Positions 55,416-63,509 of a DNA stretch of 64,000 bases are shown piece by piece (position 1 is the first letter of the stretch; the number at the start of each line of letters is the position of its first letter). The stretch is from Massilia mucilaginosa (lineage in GTDB: Bacteria; Pseudomonadota; Gammaproteobacteria; Burkholderiales; Burkholderiaceae_D), in NCBI RefSeq assembly GCF_011682145.1, contig NZ_WHJH01000016.1, positions 1-64,000 of the forward strand, read 5' to 3'. A program made the translations under genes and the position numbers. Under the pieces are notes generated by a model that had not been told where the DNA came from, ran no database searches, and was given only the letters and a program-made list of their open reading frames with translations.

Positions 55416-55994
55416 TCAGTACACGATGCCGGTCAGCGATGGATGATGGGAGGCCAGCGATGGATGATGTGCTGCCACCGATGGATGATGGGTTGCCAGC
55501 GACGGATGATGCACGGCCAGCGATGGATGATGCAGCGCCACGGATGGATGGTGCGTCGCCAGCGAAGGATGGTGCACTGCCACGGCCTGGGATGGGTGGT
55601 GCGCAGCCAGCGACGGATGATGCAGCGCCACCGCTTGGGATGGATCTTGCACGGCCAGTGACGGATGATGCACGGCCAGTGACGGATGATGCACCGCCAG
55701 CGACGGATGATGCGCCGCCACGGATGGATGGTGGGTCGCCAGCGAAGGATGGTGCACGGCTGCTGCCTGAGATGGGTGGTGCGCAGCCAGCGACGGATGA
55801 TGCGCCGCAGCGGCCTGGAATGGATCTTGCGGCGCCAGCGACGGATGGTGCGCCGCCAGCGATGGATGGTGCAGCGCCAGCGATGGGTGATGGACTGCCA
55901 GCGATGGATGATGGACTGCCAGCGATGGGTGATGTACAGCTAACGAAGGATGGTGCGAAGCAAAAGCGGGATGGTGTTGAGCAAAGTCTGCCAT
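55416..55994 (-). CDS. HHPSLA tandem-repeat protein
   Basis: A 192-residue protein that is nearly all repeats. After MADFAQ come 25 units: 23 start HHP (mostly HHPSLAV, HHPSLAA, HHPSLAT, with HHPSVAA and HHPSQAAAV variants) and two start QDP (QDPFQAAAA and QDPSQAVAL). It ends SLTGIVY. The product has no Cys and no Lys or Arg, is very His-rich, and should be disordered or a polyproline-like rod. No signal peptide. The ATG at 55994 follows CAGGAAATC. With a SagB-type oxidase nearby, each repeat's Ser could be modified; alternatively it chelates metal. No homologue is recognised. Confidence 0.75.
   Translation of the reverse strand: MADFAQHHPAFASHHPSLAVHHPSLAVHHPSLAVHHPSLALHHPSLAAHHPSLAPQDPFQAAAAHHPSLAAHHPSQAAAVHHPSLATHHPSVAAHHPSLAVHHPSLAVHHPSLAVQDPSQAVALHHPSLAAHHPSQAVAVHHPSLATHHPSVALHHPSLAVHHPSLATHHPSVAAHHPSLASHHPSLTGIVY
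55434..55976 (-). repeat. Tandem 21-bp coding repeats
   Basis: About 25 imperfect units, mostly 21 bp and occasionally 27 bp, encode the HHPSLAx copies. The nucleotide variants differ at wobble positions, so the peptide repeat is selected rather than the DNA being merely slipped. Not a CRISPR: no unique spacers. Confidence 0.85.
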
Positions 55995-56061
55995 GATGAT
56001 TTCCTGTCGAAGAGATGAGTCGTTCTGAAACGAGCCGCCAGCCTGTTGGTAATCAATGCAG

Positions 56062-56187
56062 CTATTCGAAGCTGATCTCCATCATCATGATTTTGATCAA
56101 CTGCGCAGCGCAACGCCATTCTTCCACGCTTGATTGGTCGAGGTACCTGTCTGAATAGTGAGCTTGATCTCTTCGGCGCCAGATCGC
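56062..56187 (-). other. Open frame after the amidohydrolase stop
   Basis: Directly after the amidohydrolase TGA, the same frame stays open for 41 codons to a TAG at 56062 with coding-like composition (middle: SVEEWRCAAQLIKIM). It has no ATG with a ribosome site at a useful position (a GTG occurs within). It may be readthrough extension, a small peptide, or a remnant. Confidence 0.25.
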
Positions 56188-56913
56188 TCAGTGCCCGATC
56201 AGGCGCAGCAGATTCTGTCCCAGCACCAGCGCCTCGTCGTCCGGCGCCAGGCCGAGCATGCCGATCTTGGCCAGCTCCACGCCCGGATGCAGCCACGGCC
56301 CGTCCGACCCGAACAGCAGCTTGTGCGGGCCGGCGCGCCGCACCGCCATCTCCAGCAGATCGAAGCGGCGCACGCCGGCGCTGTCGGCGAAGATATTGCG
56401 GTGGCGCGCCAGATGGTCCACCAGCGCCAGCTGCGCGCTCCAGTCGTCGGCGAAGCTGCCCAGGTGCGGCAGGATGAAGTTCACGTCCGGGAACTGGCTG
56501 GCCAGCAGTTCGGCCACCGCCACTTCGCCCGTCACGTCGTACAGCACCGGCAGGCGAAAGAAGCGCGCCGTCTCGCACACCTCGCGCGAGATGCGGGCGT
56601 CGTGCCGGTGCAGCTTGATGCCCACGAAACCGTACTCCTCGACGGCCACCCGCACCAGCGCGCGCACGCGCCCGCGGTCGCGCTGCGCATGCACGAACGC
56701 GAAGCCGTAGAAGCGGCCCGGATCGGCCGCCACGATGCGCGCCACGCTGCGGTTGGCCTGCGCGTAGTCGGAGTGGAACGCGGCCAGCAGCACGGTGCGC
56801 GCAATGCCGGCCTGGCGCGCCCGCGCCAGGTAGCGTTCGAGGCCGGCGTCGCTGTCCCACGGGCCGGAAAAGCCATCGCCCTCGCCCGCGTGGCAATGGC
56901 AATCGATGATCAT
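56188..56913 (-). CDS. Amidohydrolase family protein
   Basis: A 241-residue metal-dependent hydrolase of the amidohydrolase-2 type. The N-terminal MIIDCHCHAGEGDGF carries the HxH metal site, FILPHLGSF and LLFGSDGPWLHPG the later ligands. It is shorter than many family members, but all motifs are in order. It could hydrolyse an amide or decarboxylate the cluster's product. Start overlaps the glycine-rich paralogue's stop by four bases (ATGA), hence translationally coupled. Confidence 0.85.
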   Translation of the reverse strand: MIIDCHCHAGEGDGFSGPWDSDAGLERYLARARQAGIARTVLLAAFHSDYAQANRSVARIVAADPGRFYGFAFVHAQRDRGRVRALVRVAVEEYGFVGIKLHRHDARISREVCETARFFRLPVLYDVTGEVAVAELLASQFPDVNFILPHLGSFADDWSAQLALVDHLARHRNIFADSAGVRRFDLLEMAVRRAGPHKLLFGSDGPWLHPGVELAKIGMLGLAPDDEALVLGQNLLRLIGH

Positions 56914-57563
56914 AGATCAAGCACGATCCGGCCGCGTCCCTGGCGGCGCCAGGTGCCGCTGTTGGCGCCGCTGTTGGCGCCGCCGGCCAGGCCGGGCTGG
57001 CGCATACGCGGCAGGTGGCAGCGCAGCGCCGCGTCGAGCGCCTGGCGCGCTGCGCGCTGCGGGTCCATGCCCTGCCCCGCCATGCCGGCTTGCTGGGCGG
57101 CGGTGCCGGCGATGCGCACGAAGCGGCGCGCCATTTCCAGCTCGCGCTCCTCGCCATCGAGACCGGCCGCTTCCATCTCCAGTGCCTTGGCGACGGCGTT
57201 CCCGAGCGCGCCGCCAATCGCCGTGCCCACAACCGGAATCGGAATGAAGGAACCGAGCGCTTTGCCCACGAACGGCAGCGCGGTCTTGGCCAGGCCCTTG
57301 AGCACGCCGCCGAGCGGCTTGGCGACCTTGCCGATGAAGGAACCGACCTTCTTCACGCCCTTCCAGATCCCCTTGAACATCTTGCCGAGGAACTGCTCCA
57401 GTTCTTCCTCGCTGGCGACCGACATCAACTCCATCGCCAGCGCGATTTCCTCCTGTTCCCCGAAGGGGCCGGGTGCTTCGAACTCCATCACTTCCAGTTC
57501 GCCCGACGCAGCCTGGCGGCATTTGGCGCATCCACATCCTGATCCTGATCCTGATCCTTGCAT
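56910..57563 (-). CDS. Gly-rich-core family protein, copy 1
   Basis: A 217-residue protein of a family with two further copies at 62721 and 63510. The start is MQGSGSGSGCGCAKC, encoded by a GATCCT microsatellite, with four cysteines. An acidic helix follows (EEIALAMELMSVASEEELEQ), then a long hydrophobic and Gly-rich core (GKVAKPLGGVLKGLAKTALP, GKALGSFIPIPVVGTAIGG), an ARRFVRIAG helix, and a tail GTWRRQGRGRIVLDL. The core looks membrane-active or amyloid-like. AAGGAG precedes the start at 57563. Function unknown. Confidence 0.6.
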   Translation of the reverse strand: MQGSGSGSGCGCAKCRQAASGELEVMEFEAPGPFGEQEEIALAMELMSVASEEELEQFLGKMFKGIWKGVKKVGSFIGKVAKPLGGVLKGLAKTALPFVGKALGSFIPIPVVGTAIGGALGNAVAKALEMEAAGLDGEERELEMARRFVRIAGTAAQQAGMAGQGMDPQRAARQALDAALRCHLPRMRQPGLAGGANSGANSGTWRRQGRGRIVLDL

Positions 57564-57589
57564 GATGATCTCCTTCGGTTGGTAAATCG

Positions 57590-58216
57590 CTAGCCCCAGA
57601 ACTCGCCGAGCAGTTCGGCCTCCAGTTCCTTGCGCTGGTTGGTCAGCACGCCAGGCGGCTCGCCCGGTTTGCGTTTTCTGACATCCATCTTCGTGTGCAG
57701 GTCCTTCTCGGTCCTGCGCCGCGCGGCAGCCGACGGCGCCGGTGCCACGAATACCCGGTGCTTGCCCACGTCGAGTCCAAGCATGGTGGCGCACAGCAGA
57801 TGCTGGCGCAGGCGCCGCCCCACGTCCTCGCTCTGGCCGCTGTAGGCGCGCTTGCCCGCCGGCCCATCGAACTCGATCAGGTACAGGCCAGCGAGCTTCG
57901 CTCCCACCCTGGCTACCGCGTCGCGCAGCGGACCGTAGGACTGGTACGTTGGCGCAGCGCTCATCTTCGCCAGCGCGGGCGCGATGCTGGCCGGCTGCTC
58001 GTCCTGCGGTTCGTCGTCCTCGACCGGGTAAGGGTAAGGATAGGGTTCCGGCCACGGCGCCAGCACCGGATAGCGCCAGCCGCCCCACGCCGGCCGGCGC
58101 GGCCTGGACGGCCCGCTACGGCCCGGCGACGGCCGTGGCCCGCGCCCCGCTCCAGCGCGCCGCCCGCCCCGCTCTTCTTCCATCTCGAATGCCACCATTT
58201 CAAATTCCGTATTCAT
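57590..58216 (-). CDS. GIY-YIG-like domain protein
   Basis: A 208-residue protein. The first 85 residues are low-complexity (EMEEERGGRRAGAGRG, PEPYPYPYP, acidic DDEPQDEQPAS), a disordered leader or linker. A C-terminal domain (about 115-180) has AGLYLIEFDG...KRAYSGQSEDVGRRLRQHL, which is the layout of GIY-YIG nucleases, though the canonical GIY...YIG is altered. May be a nuclease or a repurposed fold. AAGGAGGG precedes the ATG at 58216; 3' end overlaps nothing, but its start overlaps the PLP gene stop by 17 bp. Confidence 0.5.
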   Translation of the reverse strand: MNTEFEMVAFEMEEERGGRRAGAGRGPRPSPGRSGPSRPRRPAWGGWRYPVLAPWPEPYPYPYPVEDDEPQDEQPASIAPALAKMSAAPTYQSYGPLRDAVARVGAKLAGLYLIEFDGPAGKRAYSGQSEDVGRRLRQHLLCATMLGLDVGKHRVFVAPAPSAAARRRTEKDLHTKMDVRKRKPGEPPGVLTNQRKELEAELLGEFWG

Positions 58217-59273
58217 ATTCCCTCCTTGTCTGCATGCCTGATGGCGCCTGTGCGCGCAGGCAGGCCGCCAGCAGCGCCAGTGCGCGTTCGATCTCGTCCG
58301 GCGCATGGCGCGCCGTGACGATGAAACTGAGCGCAGCCTGCGCGCCCGAGCGCTGCAGCACCGCGTCGACCCCGGCGTGGCGCAGGCAGGCGTGCAGCGC
58401 CACGCCGTCGACGCCGCGCCGCGGCGCCAGCGTCTGCACCGGAAACGCACTCGCATGCAGCGCAATGCCATGCCTGGCCGCGCCGCCGCGCCACTGGGCC
58501 ACGCGGCGCCACAAGCGCGCGCGCAGGCGCTCGCCGTGCGCGCGGTTGATGCGCAGCGCCGCCAGCGCGGCCCGGATCGACGCCACCGGCGGCGGGCTGG
58601 AATGCACGCGCGCCTGGCTCGATTGCCCGAAACGGCGCACCAGCTCCGCGCTGGCGCACAGCACCGCCAGCGGCGCGCCGAACGCTTTCGAGAGCGAACT
58701 GCCGGCCACCACGTGCGGCCCGTCGACCCCGTGCCGCCGCAGCGAACCGCCGCCGCCCTCGCCGAACAGGCCGATGGCCTGGGTGTCGTCGAGCACCAGC
58801 CAGCCGCCCGCCTCCCGCATCAAGGCGGCGTAGGCGGCCAGCGGCGGCGGCCGTGGCGCGCCGGGCACGTGGCCGTCGGCCAGGATCAGCGGGCGCCGTC
58901 CCTGCCTGCGCGCCGCCTGCGCGAGCCGGCGCGCGCCGTCCACATCGGCATGCCCGAACACCGTCAGCGGCGTGCCGCGTGCCGCCGCGCGTTCGGCGCC
59001 GGCGCGCGCGATCGGGTAGCTGGCGCCATCGACCAGGATCGCCAGCGGCTCGCGCGCCAGCAGCTCGAACAGGTCGCAGAACAGGTGCAGGGTCGATGGC
59101 AGCAGGGTCGCCGCCTGGCAGCCGCACAGCAGCGCCAGCGCTTGCGCCAGTTGCGCGGCGCCGGGCGGCTCCCTGCTGGCCGCCGGCCGCCCCAGCGTCA
59201 GCGCATCCCAGCCTCCCAGGTCCGCGCTGGGATGGCGCATGCCGAGATACAGGGCGCTGGAAAAGTCGAGCAT
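58200..59273 (-). CDS. PLP-dependent alpha-oxoamine-synthase-like enzyme
   Basis: A 357-residue fold-type-I aminotransferase-superfamily protein closest to BioF/KBL/SPT. Pyridoxal-phosphate lysine K196 sits in AGSSLSKAFGAP, and D162/D163 in LDDTQAIGLFG bind the ring nitrogen. The normal DDAHxxG reads DDTQA here, so the usual His is Gln: condensation chemistry may be changed. Small for the family (usually about 390). Might make an amino ketone or a lipid-like group for the cluster product. Start lies 3 bp after the next gene's stop. Confidence 0.75.
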   Translation of the reverse strand: MLDFSSALYLGMRHPSADLGGWDALTLGRPAASREPPGAAQLAQALALLCGCQAATLLPSTLHLFCDLFELLAREPLAILVDGASYPIARAGAERAAARGTPLTVFGHADVDGARRLAQAARRQGRRPLILADGHVPGAPRPPPLAAYAALMREAGGWLVLDDTQAIGLFGEGGGGSLRRHGVDGPHVVAGSSLSKAFGAPLAVLCASAELVRRFGQSSQARVHSSPPPVASIRAALAALRINRAHGERLRARLWRRVAQWRGGAARHGIALHASAFPVQTLAPRRGVDGVALHACLRHAGVDAVLQRSGAQAALSFIVTARHAPDEIERALALLAACLRAQAPSGMQTRREYEYGI

Positions 59274-59276
59274 GGC

Positions 59277-61385
59277 CTAGGCCATCCGCGCTTGCTGCTC
59301 GAGGCGCTTGCGCAGCAGGATCGAGGGCAAGGTGCCTTCCGCCTTGGGATCGCGCGCGTCCACCGTCAGATCGACGCCGGTGGCGGCGCGGTAGGCGTGG
59401 ATGTAGCCCTGGATCTGCGGACGCCAGAAGCGCGCCCAGTTGAAGGCCTGGGTCGGCTCGTAGATGTCGCTCCAGGCGCCGTAGCGCACCGACAGCAGCA
59501 CCTGTTCGCCGAACATGGCCAGGCTGCGGAAGTGCATCACGCTCGTATCGGACCATCCCTGCAGCTTTTTCATGGCGTCGACCCGGTCCATCCACGGTTC
59601 CGGATAGGCGACCATGATGCGGGTCGGCAGGAACTCGCGGAACTCGGGGCGCGCCAGCATCCACTGCTGCATCAGCATTTCGATGCGCGCCGTCGAGGGC
59701 AGGTCGCCGAACTGGTTGTGCGCCCCCTGCGACAGGATCAGGTGCACTTCTTTCAGACCGTTCAAGACCGGGAAGGCGTCGGCCTTGACGGTGGTGTCGT
59801 CATCCTGGCGGTAGAACGCGGTGCACAGGCGCAGCAGGTAGTGGAACGCTTCGAGGAATTTCGAGCGCGTGTCGGCCGGGCGGAAATGCTGGACCGCCTT
59901 GCCGTCGAGCCGCACGCCGTAGTGGTGGTCGTACTCGTAATTGCGCCGCACCACGGTGAGGCGATGCTGTTCGTCCTGCGTGTAGCCCCAGATCAGGTTA
60001 TTCAAGGGCCGCAGCGGATCGATTTCGAGGTTCGCCAGCGGATCGTCGCGGCCCAGCGCGCGCACGTTCTGGAAGCGCTGGGTGATCGCGTTCATGGTCT
60101 GCACCAGCATGCCCTCCTCGTGCCAGTAAGACCAGATCAGCTCCAGCAGGCAGGGATTGGCCAGCTTTTGCTGGACGATGCCGAAGCACAGATCGGCTTC
60201 GCCCTCGATCCCGCGCAGCAGGTGGATCGGCACGTCGGGCAATTTGCGCCGGATGATCGCCAGGTACGGCAGCACCTTGGTGCCGTCCACCGTGGTCTCC
60301 AGGTAGTCGGCGTTGAAGGTGGTTTCCAGGTCGCGCGTGGCCGGAATGTCGCGCCGGTCGAGGTAGGCCTGGTCTTCGGCCGGATTGAACATGTTCGGCT
60401 GGCTCAGGACCCCGCAGTTGACCATCACGAACGCTTCGGTCGCCACCTTCAGCACGCGGTAGGCTTCCGAATCGTTGAAGGGCAGCGCGCGGCGCTGGCG
60501 CAGCTGCTCGAACAGCTGGCTCTTGGCCTCGAACGCGGGGCCGCGGTTGGCCGGGGTGCAGAACAGCGCATCCATGAAGTTCAGGTAGTTCGTAAACGAC
60601 ATCGCATCGGTGCTGTTGCGGATCAGGGTCCACAGCGGCAGGTCGTCGGTCGGTTCGGTCTCGGTGCGCGTCATCGACACGCCGATATTGCCCGAGATCG
60701 GGCTCGGCGTGCGCTCGTCGGCCACAAAGCCCTGGCGGATGCCGATCATGGCCGGCGCGGCCAGTGGCGCCATGTTGATGCCCGGCGCCAGCGCGGCGGC
60801 CGAGGGCCGGCGCTCGAATGCCAGCACCGCCTCGAACTGCTGCGGCCCGGCGTGGCGCACCACGCGCGAGAGCACGTAGGGATCATCCTCGCGCGCGATC
60901 CAGCCCGGCGTGGGCAGCACCCGCACATGCGGCCTGAGGTCGGACTGGTTGCCGGAAAAGCGGATGGTCGCCACCACCCGGTCCGCCACCCGCGCCACGC
61001 TGCAGGCATTGGCCTGGCAGTCGACGGTTTCGTAACTGAGTTCGGCGCGCAGTTCCAGCGCCAGCTGGAAGCAGACCACGGCGCGGCAGCCGCCGTCGAC
61101 CTTGACGCAGCGCGGCTCGGTCAGCGGATAGTGTTCGTACACCACCACGTAGCTGCCCGGCGCCAGGTTGGCGACCGTGGCCTCGCCGGCGCTGCCGGTG
61201 AGCGCGCTCGCTTCGAGCTGCTCGTACGACGGCGTCCAGCGCGCCGCCTCGAAGCTGTCGATGCCCTCCGCGTGGCGGTACACGCTGATCGCGCCGTTCG
61301 ATACCGGCGCGCCGGTCTGGGCCTCGTGCACGGTCACCTCGAGCGACCCGCTACGGGCTTGCTTCAGATTGTTCTTGCTGCTCAT
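59277..61385 (-). CDS. Large protein with carboxypeptidase-regulatory-like N-terminus
   Basis: A 702-residue protein. Residues about 10-105 are a transthyretin/SpaA-like beta sandwich (SLEVTVHEAQTGAPVSNGAI, ATVANLAPGSYVVVYEHYPL). The remaining 600 residues are unassigned, with conserved-looking LELIWSYWHEEGMLVQTMNA, DPLRPLNNLIWGYTQDEQHR and EYDHHYGVRL. It has no signal peptide. In the same cluster as a gluzincin-like protein; could be a scaffold or effector body. Starts 10 bp after the downstream-strand neighbour at 61396. Confidence 0.55.
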   Translation of the reverse strand: MSSKNNLKQARSGSLEVTVHEAQTGAPVSNGAISVYRHAEGIDSFEAARWTPSYEQLEASALTGSAGEATVANLAPGSYVVVYEHYPLTEPRCVKVDGGCRAVVCFQLALELRAELSYETVDCQANACSVARVADRVVATIRFSGNQSDLRPHVRVLPTPGWIAREDDPYVLSRVVRHAGPQQFEAVLAFERRPSAAALAPGINMAPLAAPAMIGIRQGFVADERTPSPISGNIGVSMTRTETEPTDDLPLWTLIRNSTDAMSFTNYLNFMDALFCTPANRGPAFEAKSQLFEQLRQRRALPFNDSEAYRVLKVATEAFVMVNCGVLSQPNMFNPAEDQAYLDRRDIPATRDLETTFNADYLETTVDGTKVLPYLAIIRRKLPDVPIHLLRGIEGEADLCFGIVQQKLANPCLLELIWSYWHEEGMLVQTMNAITQRFQNVRALGRDDPLANLEIDPLRPLNNLIWGYTQDEQHRLTVVRRNYEYDHHYGVRLDGKAVQHFRPADTRSKFLEAFHYLLRLCTAFYRQDDDTTVKADAFPVLNGLKEVHLILSQGAHNQFGDLPSTARIEMLMQQWMLARPEFREFLPTRIMVAYPEPWMDRVDAMKKLQGWSDTSVMHFRSLAMFGEQVLLSVRYGAWSDIYEPTQAFNWARFWRPQIQGYIHAYRAATGVDLTVDARDPKAEGTLPSILLRKRLEQQARMA

Positions 61386-61395
61386 GTCATTCTCC

Positions 61396-62715
61396 TCAGT
61401 GGAAAGTCAAAGGTGCCCGGGGAAGCGCCGGCGCTTGCGCCTCCAGCGAGGCGCACAGGAAGCTGGTGTCGAGCGTGCTGCGCAGCGCCCAGTGGGTCAG
61501 CAGTTTGGCCAGCAGGACGTTTTCGTCTTCCGGCCCGACCAGGCCGTCGGCGCGCGCCTGCCCCAGCACCGCGAACACCAGCGATGGCGGGGCGCGGTAC
61601 ATCTGCGCGGGCGCCTTCTCCCAGCGCCGGTACAGCGACACCAGCAGCGCCGGCTGGCGCCCGGCCACGTCGAGTACCTCGGGCAGGGTCTTGCCGCGCA
61701 GCGCCGCCGGCTTGTGCCGCACCAGCAGCTGGACAAACGCCGGCATGGCGCGCCGCAGCCGCCCCAGGAGATCGACCGTCTCCGGCGCCAGGGTCGCGCT
61801 CGGGTAGTAGTCGTGCCACACCGTGGCCAGGCGCTCCCACTGCGGATGCGGGTACAGGGCCTGCCCCATCGCGCAACTGAGCATCACGCGGATCCACGGA
61901 ATCGGATGCGGGTCGTCGGGACTGAGGCGAAACACGAACACGCGCGGCAGGCTGACCACCCCGATCAGGCCCAGGGTCGAGACCACGCCGACCCGCGCCA
62001 CCGACCAGAAGTCGGCCACGATTTCGGAAATCCAGCGCTCCCACCACTGCCACGTTTCGCGCTGGGCCGGGTCGCTCTGCTGCATCGCCTGCAGTTGCGG
62101 GCGCAGCGAGTTGACCAGGTCGAGCAGGGCCGCGCCCTGGTGCCCGACCTCGTGGATCAGCGAGGACGCGATGCCGCTGCCGATCATGCGTTCGCGCGGC
62201 ACCCGCACCACCGCCACCGGGTTCTCGCCGCCGCCCGGCAGGCGGGTGCGCGCGCGCCGGATCGCCGCGCCCGGCCCCCGGTCCAGGTAGCAGACCACGG
62301 GCGGCATGCGGTAGTAGCCGCCCGGCAGCGCCAGGGCGTCGGCCGCGACCGCGTCGAGGCCGGACAGCCAGACCCCGTTTTCGTGCTCGCTGCGCTGGGT
62401 GATGACGTCGTTGAACAGATCGAACTGGGTGAGCGTGGCATTGAACTTCAGGCGCAGGAAGGTGAAGCGGCGCTGCGCCTCGGCCGCGCTGGCGCTCGCT
62501 TGCGCGCCGGCCAGCCAGTGCTGGAAGGCCGCCACCAGCGCCTGCAGTTCGCGCCGTCCCGTGACCAGGTAGCGCTCGAGCGCCGACTGGGCCGACGGCA
62601 GCAGCGCGGCGGCCGGCACCATGGGCTCGATCAGGGCAAAGGGACGGACCCGCGCCAGCCTGGTTTGCAGGGAACGCGCTTCCTGTTCGAGCAGCGACGC
62701 GGCATACGGGCTCAT
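61396..62715 (-). CDS. Gluzincin-like HExxH protein
   Basis: A 439-residue soluble protein with SSLIHEVGHQGAALLDLVN: H188-E189-x-x-H192 is a zinc-peptidase motif. About 40 residues later WERWISEIVADFW gives a third Glu ligand, as in gluzincins. N-terminal 120 residues are helical; the C-terminal half has RRWEKAPAQMYR and RALGQA-like helices of unknown type. No signal peptide. It may process the cluster's peptide products. ATG at 62715, five bp after the paralogue's stop. Confidence 0.7.
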   Translation of the reverse strand: MSPYAASLLEQEARSLQTRLARVRPFALIEPMVPAAALLPSAQSALERYLVTGRRELQALVAAFQHWLAGAQASASAAEAQRRFTFLRLKFNATLTQFDLFNDVITQRSEHENGVWLSGLDAVAADALALPGGYYRMPPVVCYLDRGPGAAIRRARTRLPGGGENPVAVVRVPRERMIGSGIASSLIHEVGHQGAALLDLVNSLRPQLQAMQQSDPAQRETWQWWERWISEIVADFWSVARVGVVSTLGLIGVVSLPRVFVFRLSPDDPHPIPWIRVMLSCAMGQALYPHPQWERLATVWHDYYPSATLAPETVDLLGRLRRAMPAFVQLLVRHKPAALRGKTLPEVLDVAGRQPALLVSLYRRWEKAPAQMYRAPPSLVFAVLGQARADGLVGPEDENVLLAKLLTHWALRSTLDTSFLCASLEAQAPALPRAPLTFH

Positions 62716-62720
62716 GGCGG

Positions 62721-63425
62721 TCAGGCGCCGTAGATGACGATCTTGTTGCCCTGGCGGCTCCAGCGTCCGCTGGCGCCCCGCCCGCCGCCCGCACCCATGC
62801 CGCCGCCCTGCTGCGCCATGCCGCCAGCGCCGCAACTGGCGCAGCCGCCGCCGGAGGCGCCGCGTTTGAGCAGGCCCGGTGCGTGCTGGCGCGCCGCCGC
62901 CATGGCCGCATTCTGGGCGATCGCGCGCGGGTCGCCCGAGCCGGGTGCCTGCGAGGCCTTCTGCACCGTGTCGGCGGCCAGGCGCACGAACTGGCGCGCG
63001 CCTTCGTACTCGCGGTCGTCGCCGCTCATCTCCGCTTCGAGGCCAAGCGCGCCGCCGGCCGCCGAAGCCAGTCCGCTGCCGATCTTGGCGCCCAGCGGGC
63101 CGCCGAAGTAGCCGCCGATGGCGCCGCCGGCCAGCGGCAGCGCTTTTTTGGCCACGCCTTTGAGCACGCCGCCGACGGCCTGCCCGACCGGCGAGCGGAT
63201 CACGCGGCCGGCGGTGGCGCCGACCTTGCGAATGAAGTCGCCCAGGAACTGGTCGAGCTCCGCTTCGCTGTTCACGTTCAGCAGTTCCTGCGCGTATTCG
63301 GCTTCCTGCTGTTCGTTCAGACTGGATTCGCCGCTCCACTCGCCCTGGCCGAATTCGAACTGTTCGCCCTCGAAGCTGGAGGTTTCCTGGCCATATTCCA
63401 TTGTCGTGCGGTCGATGTCATGCAT
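62721..63425 (-). CDS. Gly-rich-core family protein, copy 2
   Basis: A 234-residue member of the same family as the genes at 56910 and 63510. Acidic, aromatic-rich N-terminus (ETSSFEGEQFEFGQGEW), then AQELLNVNSEAELDQFLGDF, then SPVGQAVGGVLKGVAKKALP, PLAGGAIGGYFGGPLG, then ARQFVRLAADTVQKAS. The C-terminal 60 residues hold a GGGCASCGAGG cysteine pair and end GRWSRQGNKIVIYGA. Start at 63425 after GAGGAG. No signal peptide. Unknown function. Confidence 0.65.
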   Translation of the reverse strand: MHDIDRTTMEYGQETSSFEGEQFEFGQGEWSGESSLNEQQEAEYAQELLNVNSEAELDQFLGDFIRKVGATAGRVIRSPVGQAVGGVLKGVAKKALPLAGGAIGGYFGGPLGAKIGSGLASAAGGALGLEAEMSGDDREYEGARQFVRLAADTVQKASQAPGSGDPRAIAQNAAMAAARQHAPGLLKRGASGGGCASCGAGGMAQQGGGMGAGGGRGASGRWSRQGNKIVIYGA

Positions 63426-63509
63426 GATGCGCTCCTCTAGAAAAATGAAACAACAAGGTGAAACAACGAAGTAAAACAACACAGTGCCCGGATGGACAAT
63501 CGGTCCGGA

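Noticed and set aside
55434-55976. CRISPR array
   Set aside because: Repeats are contiguous, coding and have no unique spacers.
55400-55996. Plus-strand DDAxPAM-repeat frame
   Set aside because: It is the mirror of the HHPSLA repeats. The minus-strand frame has a ribosome site and lies in a same-strand cluster, and only one can be the gene.
58305-61880. Plus-strand frame of over 1000 codons opposite the cluster
   Set aside because: Arg/Gly/His-rich composition typical of the reverse of GC-rich genes; minus-strand genes carry recognisable motifs and ribosome sites.
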